A DNA stretch of 64,000 nucleotides, taken from assembly GCF_002953255.1 (NCBI RefSeq), contig NZ_CP026498.1, positions 9,837,015-9,901,014 of the forward strand, given 5' to 3'. This document shows, in pieces, positions 7,034 through 15,342 of this stretch (its first letter is position 1; every line of letters starts with the position of its first letter). A program made the translations under genes and the position numbers. Source of the DNA: Streptomyces sp. CB01881. Its GTDB lineage: Bacteria > Actinomycetota > Actinomycetes > Streptomycetales > Streptomycetaceae. A model generated the notes under the pieces. It was not told where the DNA came from and did no database searches. It saw nothing but the letters and a program-made list of their open reading frames with translations.

Positions 7034-9787
7034 ATGAGCGTCTCTCCCACCCGACCGCCCGGCCCTGCCGTCCCCGCCGCCCTGGCGCCGCGCCGGCTGT
7101 TCGGGCGTCGCCCGCGGGCGGGTGAACCGCAACTCCCCCAGCCGGTGCCGCCGCCGTCGGCGCAGCCGTCCGCCGCACCGTGTGGCGCCGAACTCCGGCT
7201 CGTCGGAGCGCACTTCGTCATCGCCCCCGCCTCGGCCGACGACGACGAGCTGTCGGCGGCGGTCGGCTCGCTGCCGCCGCTGCCGGGGAGCCTGATCGTG
7301 GTCGCCGCCGCCCCCGACGCGGCGGTCGTGCTGCGCGACCGGATGGCCGACCTCGGCGTGGTCGCCCGTGCCCGCGGGGCCGGCACGCTCGTCGTCGCCG
7401 CGTCCGGGCTGGCCGCGCTCGCGCCCAACGGCCGCCGGCCCGCCGAGCTGGTCGCCGAGCAGGCGGGCGTACCGGTGGTCGCCCCGGACGGACTGGTGAG
7501 GATCACCCCGGACGGCGGCCTCGCGCTCACGACCCCCGACGGCGCCCCCGAGCCGGCCGCCTGGTGGCACTGCGTCCCGGGCGCGGCGCCGCAGCGGCTG
7601 GCCGGAACACCCGGCGCCACCACGGCCGAGCCCCGGGCCACCACCCACGCCGCCGTCCGAACCGCCACGCCTCCGGCTGCCCGGACCGCCCCGGCCGCCC
7701 CGCCCGCCCGTACGTCCGGGAGCCCCGCCGCCCAGGTACTGCGCCTGCCCGCCGGTTTCTGGCTCACCCACCCGACGGCCCCGCCCGCCGGCCCGTTGCC
7801 CGGCCTCGGGCTGGCCGCCGCACCGCCCGGCACCGTCGTCCTGCTGGTCGGCACCCCCGCCGCGCCGCTCCTCCTCCCCGAGGAGTTCGCCGACGCCGCA
7901 GTCGCCCTGCCCCTCGACGCCGCCCGGCTGCTGGTCAGTGCCCCCTGGGCCTCACCCGACGAACTCACCGCTCTTACCGGCGCGTTGGCCGCCCGACTGG
8001 CCCGGCCGGTGCACGCCGCGATCGGCCTCCCGGTGCTCGGCGAGGGCGGTCCCACCTCCCGTGTCCTGGACGCGCAGGGGCAGGCCCGCTGGGAGCCGTA
8101 CCTCCTGCGGCTCGCCTCGGCCCCCGGCCAGGGCACCACCCCGGCGGCATGGCGCAACAGCGGAGCCGACTGGCGGACCGACGGACCGGCCGTCTTCGCG
8201 GCCTTCCCGTACTGGGCGCTGGAGGCCGTCCCGGCCGGCCTCTGGCTCCGCCCGGAACCGCCGCACGTGCTCACCCCGCGCTTCCGCCGCCCCGAACCGG
8301 CCCGCCCGCTGCTCATCGTCGGCGAGCGGGACCGCCCGGTGGAGCCGGACGTCTTCGAGGAGCTCGGCGCGCTGCTGGACCGTCTGCCGACCGTCGGCGC
8401 CGAGGGGTTCGGCCTGCTCGTACACGGACTGCTGGAGCCGTCCGCCGAACGCGTCGGGCGTTTCGTCGCCCGCATGCACGGCCTGGAGTGGCTCGGGCCC
8501 GACCCGGCCGTGGCCAGGCCGCCGGGCGTGGTGCCGGTCTCGTACGGAGCCCTGCCCGGGGCGGCACCGACCGGGGCGCCTCGCGCCGTCCTGGGCACTC
8601 CCGGTGCCCCCGCCGTCCTCCCCGCCCCGGGTCCCGCACACCTCCCGGCGCCCGGGGTCGACCCCGGCCCCGGGCGCTTGGCCCTGCCCGCTTCCCCGGC
8701 CGCCCCCGACCCCGCACCGCTTCCCGAGCCGACTCCCCTGCCGACCCCGCCCGCCCCGACCGCCGTCACCACCAGTAGCAGCAGCAGCACCAGCGCCACC
8801 ACCAACAGCAGCCCTGCGCAGCCGTCCGCACCGGAGGAGCCGGAGGAACTTGAGGAGTCGGAGGAGTCGGAGGAGCTTGAGGAACCGACCCCGCCGCCCG
8901 CAACTGCTCCAGACCCGGCCGCCGAAGCCCCGTGCGAACCCGCCCCCGGCCCCCGGCCCGAACCGACTCCCCAACCGGCCCGCCGCTACCGCCCGGAGGA
9001 GTTCGCCGCCCCCGTCACCGTCAGCAGCGCCGCCGACCGCGAAACCGTCCGGGCCCTGCTCGGCGAGCACTACCAGCGGTGCACCGGCCGGGTGGACCAG
9101 GCCGCCACCCGGCTGCCCGCCCTGCGGCCCACCGCGAAGGACGACATCAGGCCCGACCTCGCCGCCGTCCTGCTGTACCACGGCGACACCGGAGTCCCGG
9201 TCGGCCGGGCCGAGTTGACTGCGACGGCCCGGGCCGGAGCGTCCGCCCCGCTGGCCGCCTTCCTCCGCTGTCTCGGATCCGGCCTGCGCCGCCTCCCGAG
9301 CCACCACGGCGTCGTCCTGCTCGCCGCCGATCCCGGACTCGATCCGGCCGGGGTGGTGGACCACTATCCGGTCGGACGGGAGCTCCTGGAACCCGCCCCG
9401 GTCGCCGGTCTGACCGCGCCGACGGCCGAACTTCCGGGTGTGTCCGTCGAGTTCGTCGTCTGGTCGGCCACCGGCCGGCGCACCACCGCGTTCGGCAGCG
9501 CCGACGACGAGCCGCAGGCGGTGTTCGCCCCGGGCACGACGTTCACCGTCATCGGGGCGGCGGAGGCCGACCCGTCCGGCCGTCCGGCCCGGGTCCTGCT
9601 GCGCGAGTCCGCCGGCCTCGCGAGTGCCGACCCGGCCGAGCGCAACCACAACGCCCTGGCCAGGCTGAACGGTTGGCTGGAGCGGCGCGACCTGCTGGCG
9701 CCGGCCGAACGACGCCCGGTCACCCGCCCCGAACGGTTCCACCTCACCCCGGGCATCGAACTCCCCTCCGCAGCCGGGACGGTGTGA
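7034..9787 (+). CDS. Large Pro-rich protein with degenerate ADP-ribosyltransferase-like C-terminus
   Basis: 917 aa from the ATG at 7034. Repeated alpha/beta segments (LRLVGAHFVIAPAS, SLIVVAAAPDAAVVL, GTVVLLVGTPAAPLLL) are split by Pro/Ala-rich linkers. Residues about 577-625 are a Ser/Thr run followed by an acidic Glu-rich stretch. From about 650 the pattern resembles mono-ADP-ribosyltransferase toxins: GLRRLPSHHGVV (about 750-763), SATGRRTTAFGS (about 810) and FAPGTTFTVIG (about 833). The arginine expected in the VYRG-like strand and most of the E-x-E motif are missing, so catalysis is doubtful. The MinD-like gene follows 169 bp downstream on the same strand. Such pairs recall Pro-rich proteins of actinobacterial type VII secretion loci, but no EccC or Esx gene is in view. 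Confidence 0.7.
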   Translation: MSVSPTRPPGPAVPAALAPRRLFGRRPRAGEPQLPQPVPPPSAQPSAAPCGAELRLVGAHFVIAPASADDDELSAAVGSLPPLPGSLIVVAAAPDAAVVLRDRMADLGVVARARGAGTLVVAASGLAALAPNGRRPAELVAEQAGVPVVAPDGLVRITPDGGLALTTPDGAPEPAAWWHCVPGAAPQRLAGTPGATTAEPRATTHAAVRTATPPAARTAPAAPPARTSGSPAAQVLRLPAGFWLTHPTAPPAGPLPGLGLAAAPPGTVVLLVGTPAAPLLLPEEFADAAVALPLDAARLLVSAPWASPDELTALTGALAARLARPVHAAIGLPVLGEGGPTSRVLDAQGQARWEPYLLRLASAPGQGTTPAAWRNSGADWRTDGPAVFAAFPYWALEAVPAGLWLRPEPPHVLTPRFRRPEPARPLLIVGERDRPVEPDVFEELGALLDRLPTVGAEGFGLLVHGLLEPSAERVGRFVARMHGLEWLGPDPAVARPPGVVPVSYGALPGAAPTGAPRAVLGTPGAPAVLPAPGPAHLPAPGVDPGPGRLALPASPAAPDPAPLPEPTPLPTPPAPTAVTTSSSSSTSATTNSSPAQPSAPEEPEELEESEESEELEEPTPPPATAPDPAAEAPCEPAPGPRPEPTPQPARRYRPEEFAAPVTVSSAADRETVRALLGEHYQRCTGRVDQAATRLPALRPTAKDDIRPDLAAVLLYHGDTGVPVGRAELTATARAGASAPLAAFLRCLGSGLRRLPSHHGVVLLAADPGLDPAGVVDHYPVGRELLEPAPVAGLTAPTAELPGVSVEFVVWSATGRRTTAFGSADDEPQAVFAPGTTFTVIGAAEADPSGRPARVLLRESAGLASADPAERNHNALARLNGWLERRDLLAPAERRPVTRPERFHLTPGIELPSAAGTV

Positions 9788-9956
9788 CCCGGCGCCGTCG
9801 AACTCCGGCCTTCCGACCCCCTCCCGCCCTCGTCGCGAGTGCGCGGTCGTGCCCCGCCGGGCACCACCTGGACGCCCTGGCACTGAACTGACCTGCACCA
9901 ACGCGCCGTAGAGCAGGGTGGAGAGTGCGCCGCAGACCGCGTCCGAAGGAGACAGC

Positions 9957-10847
9957 ATGAGGACTGCCAGCCCCGCCCCCGCACCGGCCGCCGCCCGCGT
10001 GCCGGCCTCCGCCCCCGGGCGGCGGCGCAGCGCGCTGGACCGCCTGCGCTCCGGCGAACGCCGGTGCCGCGAGCATCTGCGGCTCATCAGGTCCCCGCTG
10101 CAGGGGAGTTGCCGGGTGGCCGTGGTGGGTGCCAAGGGCGGCGCCGGCAGGACCTCGCTGGTGCTCACCCTGGGCGCGATGCTGGCCGCCGAGCGCGGCG
10201 AGCCGGTCGCGGCGGTCGACGCGGGGTCGCACAGCGGCTCGCTGGGTCGCCGGATCCGGCGGCGCACGGAGGCCGGGATCGCCGACCTCGCGGCCGCCCG
10301 GCACCCCGCCGACCTCGACCGGTACGTCTCGCCGACGCCGAGCGGACTGGCGGTGCTCGCCGGTCCCGACCGTCCGGAGTCGCTCTCCGACGCCGGCTAC
10401 GTCTCCGCCCTGGACCTGCTGGCGCAGCGGTTCCCGATCACCCTCACCGACTCCGGCACCGGCCTGCTGGACGACCCGATGCGCGGGGTCCTCGGCCTGG
10501 CCGACCAGTTGATCCTCGCCACCACCCCGGGCGTCGACAGTGCGGGCAGCGCGGCAGCGACCCTCGACTGGCTGCACGCGCACGGCTACGGGGAGCTGGC
10601 CGCCCGTTCGGTCACCGCGATCTCGGCGGTCCGCGGGACGGTCCGGCCGGTCGGATCCGCCGAGCTGCGGGCGTACTTCGGCGCCCGCTGCCGGGGCGTG
10701 GTCGAGCTGCCGTTCGACGAGCACCTGGCGGCGGGCGCCGAGTTCGACCCCGGCCGGCTCGGCCTCCGCACCCGCGCGGCCGTGCGCGAGCTGGCCGCCC
10801 TGGTCGGCGCCGACCTCTGGCGGGCGGGGCGGCCCACCGGGCGGTGA
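9957..10847 (+). CDS. MinD/ParA-like ATPase-fold protein with P-loop Lys to Arg
   Basis: 296 aa from the ATG at 9957, chosen because AAGGAG lies 5 nt upstream; a GTG at 9918 is in frame but lacks a site. The fold is SIMIBI MinD/ParA: VAVVGAKGGAGRTSL (residues 53-67), VAAVDAGS, ITLTDSGTGLLDD and LILATTPG. The deviant Walker A keeps the signature lysine (K60) but the P-loop lysine is arginine (R65), which would impair ATP binding or hydrolysis. The N-terminus is Ala/Pro-rich and basic. Together with the 917-aa protein it probably forms an operon; MinD-like partners of this kind occur near type VII secretion genes and in protein positioning. Confidence 0.75.
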   Translation: MRTASPAPAPAAARVPASAPGRRRSALDRLRSGERRCREHLRLIRSPLQGSCRVAVVGAKGGAGRTSLVLTLGAMLAAERGEPVAAVDAGSHSGSLGRRIRRRTEAGIADLAAARHPADLDRYVSPTPSGLAVLAGPDRPESLSDAGYVSALDLLAQRFPITLTDSGTGLLDDPMRGVLGLADQLILATTPGVDSAGSAAATLDWLHAHGYGELAARSVTAISAVRGTVRPVGSAELRAYFGARCRGVVELPFDEHLAAGAEFDPGRLGLRTRAAVRELAALVGADLWRAGRPTGR

Positions 10848-10877
10848 ACCGGCGGGGCCCGGTCTCGTCCCTGGCCC

Positions 10878-11384
10878 CTACGCCCCCACCTCGCCGTCGA
10901 TCGACTCGCGCAGGAAGTCGGCGTGCCCGTTGTGCCGGGCGTACTCGTGGATCAGGTGCAGCATCACCAGGCGCAGCGACACGTCGGCCTCCCACTTCGG
11001 CATGTAGCCCGTCACGTCCAGCGACTCCGCCTCCCGCTCGATCCGGCGGGCGTGCTCGACCTCCTCCTCCCAGGCCGCGAACGCCTGCGCCCGGTCGGCG
11101 TCGCGCGCGTCGTAGGCGGCCTGGAAGTCGCGCTCCGGGGACCAGACGAACGCGATGTCCTCCTTGTTGATCACCCGGCGGAACCACGTCCGCTCGACCT
11201 CGGCCATGTGGCGGACCAGCCCGAGCAGGGAGAGCGTGGACGGCGGGCTCGACTGCCGCCGCAGCTCGTCGTCGGTCAGCCCGTCGCACTTCATCGCCAG
11301 CGTCGCCCGGTGGTAGTCCAGGAAGGCGCGCAGCATCTCCCGCTCGCCCCCGGTCAGCGGCGGCGCGATCCGTTCGGTGGCCAT
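10878..11384 (-). CDS. DinB/DUF664 family protein
   Basis: 168 aa, a four-helix-bundle DinB-like protein. The family shows conserved His residues that bind a metal: LRAFLDYHRATLAMK, LLGLVRHMAEVERTWF and the C-terminal HLIHEYARHNGHADFLRE. Actinobacterial members of this clade include putative thiol-dependent (mycothiol/bacillithiol-like) transferases, but the substrate is unknown. A GGGGAG site precedes the ATG. It converges with the MinD-like gene with 30 bp between stops. Confidence 0.85.
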   Translation of the reverse strand: MATERIAPPLTGGEREMLRAFLDYHRATLAMKCDGLTDDELRRQSSPPSTLSLLGLVRHMAEVERTWFRRVINKEDIAFVWSPERDFQAAYDARDADRAQAFAAWEEEVEHARRIEREAESLDVTGYMPKWEADVSLRLVMLHLIHEYARHNGHADFLRESIDGEVGA

Positions 11385-11519
11385 GGTGGTCTCCCCTGTT
11401 CATGGTCGGCGGGCCCGCTCCGGCCCCGCCGCCCCGTCGGAGCCCCAGTCTCCCGCAGCCCCGGACGGCACCCTCCACGGGGAGCGGCCACGCGGCGGGC
11501 CCGCCGGCGGCCGCCGGCC

Positions 11520-11558
11520 GGTGGTCCGCCTCCCCGGCGGACCGTCAGGCGGACCACC
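11520..11558 (-). terminator. Hairpin after the MNIO operon
   Basis: GGTGGTCCGCCT (11520-11531) is perfectly complementary to AGGCGGACCACC (11547-11558), 15-nt loop, 24 bp after the stop codon of the minus-strand DUF692 gene. Neighbouring DNA repeats ACCGTCAGGCGGACC. Confidence 0.5.
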
Positions 11559-11581
11559 CGGAACGACCGTCAGGCGGACCG

Positions 11582-12985
11582 TCAGGCCGTCAGCCGGACC
11601 AGGAAACTGCCCCGGCCGGGGTCGACGGGCAGCCGGCCGGCGCCGAGCGCGGCCAGCAGGTCGTTCGGGTCGGTGCCGAGACGGACCGTCCGCGGGGTGT
11701 CGTCGAGCCGCACCCGGACGAGGCCGAGGTCCAGCTCCAGCACGTCGGCCAGCCAGGGGACGCGCGGACGGGTGCGCCGCAGGTGGCCGGCGAACGCCGC
11801 CGCCTCGTCCGTGGCGAACAGCTCCGGCGGGTGGGAGCGGGTGTAGTCGTCCAGCAGGTCGCGCACCCCGGCCTCGCCGAGGGTGAGCAACAGCAGCCGG
11901 ACGGTGTGCACGAGCGTGCCGGCCAGCGCGCTCGCCCGGGACTCCGTGACCAGCTCCCGCAGCAGCGCGACCGCCGGGTCCGCCGCCAGCTCGCGGGCGA
12001 ACGGGCTGTCCACCACCCGGCCGATCGTCAGCGCACCCAGCACGTGCTCCCACTCCTCGGGGCCCGGTCCGGTGTCCGGGCCGGCGGGAGGCGCACCGGC
12101 GGCAGGCCGCTCCCGCGGCACCGGCGCCATCGGCTCCTGCGGCCGCCACTGCTCGCGGACGCGGACCAGCAGGTCCCGGACGGCCTGCGGGTCGAGACCC
12201 GGCACGGCGGAGCCCGTCACCTCGAACAGGACCGCCCGCAGGGCCGGCAGCCTCGGCAGCACCCGTTCCGCCAGGGCGAGCAACTCCTCGTCCGGCAGCC
12301 CGCTGTGCGCGTCCAGCCAGTAGCCGCGGTGCTCGAAGCCGCCGGCCAGGTGCACCTCCCAGACCCGGTCCAGCGGGAGTTCGTCGAGCAGCCGGGCGAC
12401 CGGTGCCCTGCCGTTGCGTTCGTTCGCGAGGACGTTGTGCAGGTCGAGCAGCAGCCCGCAGCCCGCGCCCTCGGCCACGCCCGCGGCGAACCGGCCGTCG
12501 GACAGCTCGTCGGCGCGCGGCCGCAGGTAGTTGGCGCCGATCTCCACGGCGAGCGGGACCGGCACAGCGTCGGCCATGGCCCGGACGGAGGCGACGCTGC
12601 GCCGCACACCCTCGGGGGTCTGCCGCGGCGGGAGCATGAAGCCGGTGCGGAAGCCCTCGTCGCCGCGGCCGGTGTGGTTGAACGCCAGGTGTTCGCTGAC
12701 CCAGGGCGCCCGCAGCCGCCCGGCCAGCTCGCCGACGAGGGCGGTGTGCCGGGGGTCGGGTGGCCGGCAGCCGCCGACCGGGTTGCCGACGCCGTGCAGC
12801 AGCCGGGCCCCGGGAAGGTCCGCGAGGCGCCGCAGCGCCTCCTCGTCGCAGCCGGTCGTGCCGTCCGGCCGCGCGCGCCAGAGCGCCTGCGGTTCGATCT
12901 CGACGACCTCCAGCAGGTCCGCGCAGGCCTCAAGGATCGGCTCGGCGCCGGGGACGTGGGTGAGGCCGACGCCGAGCCCGGTCAC
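11582..12985 (-). CDS. DUF692/MNIO multinuclear iron oxidase with fused C-terminal partner-like domain
   Basis: 467 aa. Residues 1-280 are a TIM barrel of the MNIO (DUF692, MbnB/TglH/ChrH) family, iron enzymes that oxidise cysteine or other residues in ribosomal peptides. Ligand motifs in order: LLHGVGN (H64), SEHLAFN (H99), VEIGANY (E148), LLDLHNV (D181, N184), VHLAGG (H212), DAHSG (D225, H227) and FEVTGS (E255). A Pro-rich linker (about 286-310) leads to a helical domain (311-467) containing YTRSHPPELF and FAGHLRRTRPRVPWLADV, which resembles the C-terminal half of MNIO partner proteins (DUF2063/MbnC/TglI type). The small Cys-containing gene starts the operon and ends 6 nt before this ATG. 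Confidence 0.85.
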   Translation of the reverse strand: MTGLGVGLTHVPGAEPILEACADLLEVVEIEPQALWRARPDGTTGCDEEALRRLADLPGARLLHGVGNPVGGCRPPDPRHTALVGELAGRLRAPWVSEHLAFNHTGRGDEGFRTGFMLPPRQTPEGVRRSVASVRAMADAVPVPLAVEIGANYLRPRADELSDGRFAAGVAEGAGCGLLLDLHNVLANERNGRAPVARLLDELPLDRVWEVHLAGGFEHRGYWLDAHSGLPDEELLALAERVLPRLPALRAVLFEVTGSAVPGLDPQAVRDLLVRVREQWRPQEPMAPVPRERPAAGAPPAGPDTGPGPEEWEHVLGALTIGRVVDSPFARELAADPAVALLRELVTESRASALAGTLVHTVRLLLLTLGEAGVRDLLDDYTRSHPPELFATDEAAAFAGHLRRTRPRVPWLADVLELDLGLVRVRLDDTPRTVRLGTDPNDLLAALGAGRLPVDPGRGSFLVRLTA

Positions 12986-12991
12986 GTCGGT

Positions 12992-13246
12992 CTAACCCAC
13001 GAACGGCTGGGCGATGCCCGGGGCGACGTCGCCCTTGGGGGAGACCACGAAGTCCAGCGACTGCCGGAACCTCAGGTCGAACCCGGAGTGACAGGTCGGA
13101 CAGCCGAGCTGGGTCAGCACGCTCCTGAGCACCCCGCTCATCCGGTCGAGGTCACCCGCCACCGTCGCGGGCACGGTGACGTTGACCTCGCGCCCGGTCA
13201 GCCACGGGTCCGGCACCGGTCCCCTCGTGGTCCCGTTGTTCGACAT
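12992..13246 (-). CDS. Small protein with GCPTCHSG motif, candidate MNIO substrate
   Basis: 84 aa from the ATG at 13246, chosen for GAGGAGG just upstream; an in-frame start at 13264 lacks this spacing. Residues 1-45 are polar and could act as a leader (REVNVTVPATVAGDLDRM). The core has LGCPTCHSGFDLRF with C49, C52 and H53, then a Phe/Val-rich tail ending PFVG. There is no signal peptide. Because it lies 6 nt upstream of an MNIO oxidase and carries the only two cysteines in a conserved-looking block, I infer it is the peptide substrate (RiPP-type precursor) or a metal-binding partner. It matches no precursor class I can name with certainty. Confidence 0.75.
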   Translation of the reverse strand: MSNNGTTRGPVPDPWLTGREVNVTVPATVAGDLDRMSGVLRSVLTQLGCPTCHSGFDLRFRQSLDFVVSPKGDVAPGIAQPFVG

Positions 13247-13557
13247 CGCGCCTCCTCGCTCCACGCCGCGGCCCCGTACCGGCGGTCACCGGCACGTCCT
13301 GAGCCCCGGACGGGGCACAGCATTCCGCCCCGCCGAGCGGGCCGAGGAGGTACGCGCCCGAACTGTCACCCGGACTGGCTAGACCGGGGCCGGCACCGTC
13401 CCCGCCGCTCCGCAGCCCCCCGCCACGAGCCGCCCGCCCGGCCGCGCGGGGCGGTCCCGTCCGCCACTGCGCGCGCCCGCCCGACCGGGCCGGGTACCAG
13501 GGCTCGGTACCAGGGCTCGGTGCCGCGCTCGGTGCGTGACCGGGCCTGCCGGGTCGG

Positions 13558-14241
13558 TCAGTTGACGTCGACCACGGGGCTGCCCGCCCGGCTGGTGTCG
13601 GCGACGGGCCCGTAGGTGGCGGAGAAGTAGCCGTCGGCGGGGCACAGGCCCGATCCGCCGCTCTTGACGAAGTGCTCGTTGCGGAAGACCAGGCTGTGGG
13701 CGGCGTTGTCGGCATTCCCCGTGAAGGCGCCGCTGAGCTGGTAGCTGCAGGTGAGGGTGCCGAACCACGAGTTCAGCACGGCCGTGGCCTGGATCGGCCC
13801 GGCCGTCCCGGAGGTGAGCGTGACCGGGTTGCCGGCCGAGTCACCGACGGAGACGGTGTAGGGGAGGTTGCCGACGGTGAGGCTCCGGACCGAGGTGACA
13901 CCGGTGACGTTGCTGGTGCACGAGCTGAAGGTGTGCCCGGTCAGTGACTCCGTCGCCGTCCCGGGCGCGGCGGGGTTGTCGAGCACCCGCGCGGTGAGCT
14001 GCGAGACGCCGCACGTCACCCCGGTCGATCCGGCGGCGGTCGAGTAGAACGTGGCGCGCGTGTTGGAGGCCAGCGGCGCGGCGAGTACGTCGCCGACCGC
14101 GACCGGGGCGCCGCCGGCCCCGCCGGTGGTCAGCACCGCCGCGGTGGCCACGGTGCCGCCGGGGGACGCGGATGCGGGGGCGGCGCCGACGGCCAGCGTC
14201 ACGGCGACCGCGGCCAATGCCAGACAGGTGCGAGTCTGCAT
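13558..14241 (-). CDS. Secreted protein of unknown function
   Basis: 227 aa with a clear Sec signal peptide (MQTRTCLALAAVAVTLAVG...ASAS, cleavage near 25). The mature part is Thr/Ser/Gly-rich and beta-like, with four cysteines (TCGVSQ, SSCTSN, LTCSYQ, GLCPAD) that could form two disulphides outside the cell. No enzymatic motif is visible. It ends VVDVN. A sigma-70-type promoter and a palindrome lie upstream. The 293 bp between its stop and the MNIO operon start (13265-13557) hold only GC-rich DNA with a short CCAGGGCTCGGT duplication. Confidence 0.8.
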   Translation of the reverse strand: MQTRTCLALAAVAVTLAVGAAPASASPGGTVATAAVLTTGGAGGAPVAVGDVLAAPLASNTRATFYSTAAGSTGVTCGVSQLTARVLDNPAAPGTATESLTGHTFSSCTSNVTGVTSVRSLTVGNLPYTVSVGDSAGNPVTLTSGTAGPIQATAVLNSWFGTLTCSYQLSGAFTGNADNAAHSLVFRNEHFVKSGGSGLCPADGYFSATYGPVADTSRAGSPVVDVN

Positions 14242-14325
14242 GGGGAGCCTCTTTCTCGGCAGGGGGGCGAGAAGACGAACGTCCGGGGCTGTCCGAACAG
14301 TTGGGGGAATCGGTCAGCCCACTAC

Positions 14326-14354
14326 GTTGTAGAGCCGTGTCCATGCACCGTCAA
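14326..14354 (-). promoter_or_regulatory. Promoter for the secreted-protein gene
   Basis: Read on the minus strand, TTGACG (14349-14354) and TACAAC (14326-14331) are separated by exactly 17 bp, about 85 bp before the start at 14241. This is a good housekeeping-type match in unusually AT-richer DNA. Confidence 0.55.
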
Positions 14355-14369
14355 TCCATCGCGCAGCAC

Positions 14370-14390
14370 TTGCTGACAATTCGTCAACAA
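14370..14390. promoter_or_regulatory. Imperfect palindrome, candidate operator
   Basis: TTGCTGACAATTCGTCAACAA matches its reverse complement at 8 of 10 base pairs flanking the centre. It lies in the divergent region between the secreted-protein gene and the methyltransferase gene, 16 bp upstream of the -35 box on the minus strand. A regulator acting on one or both genes could bind here. Confidence 0.4.
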
Positions 14391-14530
14391 AAAGGCCCGG
14401 CGGCCCCGCCCGTACTGCCGTCCCGAACCCGCACAATCCACCCGCACGTGGCGTTCGGCCACGATCCCGTTTGGGTACGTACTGCGGCGCCCCCGGAGCC
14501 GGGGCAACGACCCGCGAGGAGACCGCGACC

Positions 14531-15340
14531 ATGAACCACGACCGCATTCCCGCAACCGTGCGACAGACCTACGGCGCCGGCGATCTCGCCATGGCGGCCA
14601 GCTTCGCCGGCGGCTTCATCAACTTCGGCGACTGGCACGGGATCGACACCAGGTCACCGGGCCCGGAGGACCGGGTGCGCAGCCAGGAGCAGCTGTACCG
14701 GCGGGTGCTGGGTGCCTTCCCGGCGCCGGCCGAGGGGCTGCGGCTGGCCGAGGTGGGCTGCGGGCGCGGGCTGGGCGCGGCACTGGCCCTGCGCGAGTTC
14801 CGGTTCGCCGGGGTGACCGGGGTGGACATCCATCCGGACCAGGTCGAGCGCGCCCGTGCGGTCAACGCCAAGGCGCTGGCGACGTTCCCGGACCGGCTGG
14901 CCTACACCCTCGGCGCGGCCGACGAACTACCCTTCCCCGACGGCTCGCTGGACGGCGTGTACTCCGTCGAGGCGGCCCAGCACTTCCGCGAGCTGACCGG
15001 GTTCGCGCGCGAGGCGGCGCGGGTGCTGCGGCCCGGCGGACGGCTGGTGGTGACCACGTTCTTCAGCTCCGGACCGGAGGTCGCCGAGCGGCTGAGCATC
15101 CTGCTCGCCAGCTTCGCCGACGGCCTGGACGTGGCGCACCCGCTCAAGGACTTCACCGCCGATCTCGCGGACGCCGGCTTCGGGAACGTCTCCGCCGAGT
15201 CGATCGGCGAGCACGTCTGGCCCGGCCTGGACCGCTACCTGGAGGACACCGTCCCGCCGGGCCACTGGGCGCGCAACTTCCTCACCGCCTGGCAGAGCGG
15301 CCTGCTCGACTACCACGTCGTCACCGCCGACCGCACGTGA
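14531..15340 (+). CDS. Class I SAM-dependent methyltransferase
   Basis: 269 aa from the ATG at 14531 (GAGGAG 8 nt upstream). It has the Rossmann-type motifs of small-molecule methyltransferases: motif I LAEVGCGRGLGAA (about 72-84), post-I GVTGVDIHPDQV, then DELPFPDGSLDGVYSVEAAQHF and the VLRPGGRLVVTTFF strand. It resembles UbiE/RebM-like natural-product methyltransferases. The N-terminus (NFGDWHGIDT) is typical of enzymes whose lid closes over a lipid or polyketide-like substrate. It is transcribed away from the secreted protein. Substrate unknown. Confidence 0.85.
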   Translation: MNHDRIPATVRQTYGAGDLAMAASFAGGFINFGDWHGIDTRSPGPEDRVRSQEQLYRRVLGAFPAPAEGLRLAEVGCGRGLGAALALREFRFAGVTGVDIHPDQVERARAVNAKALATFPDRLAYTLGAADELPFPDGSLDGVYSVEAAQHFRELTGFAREAARVLRPGGRLVVTTFFSSGPEVAERLSILLASFADGLDVAHPLKDFTADLADAGFGNVSAESIGEHVWPGLDRYLEDTVPPGHWARNFLTAWQSGLLDYHVVTADRT

Positions 15341-15342
15341 GC

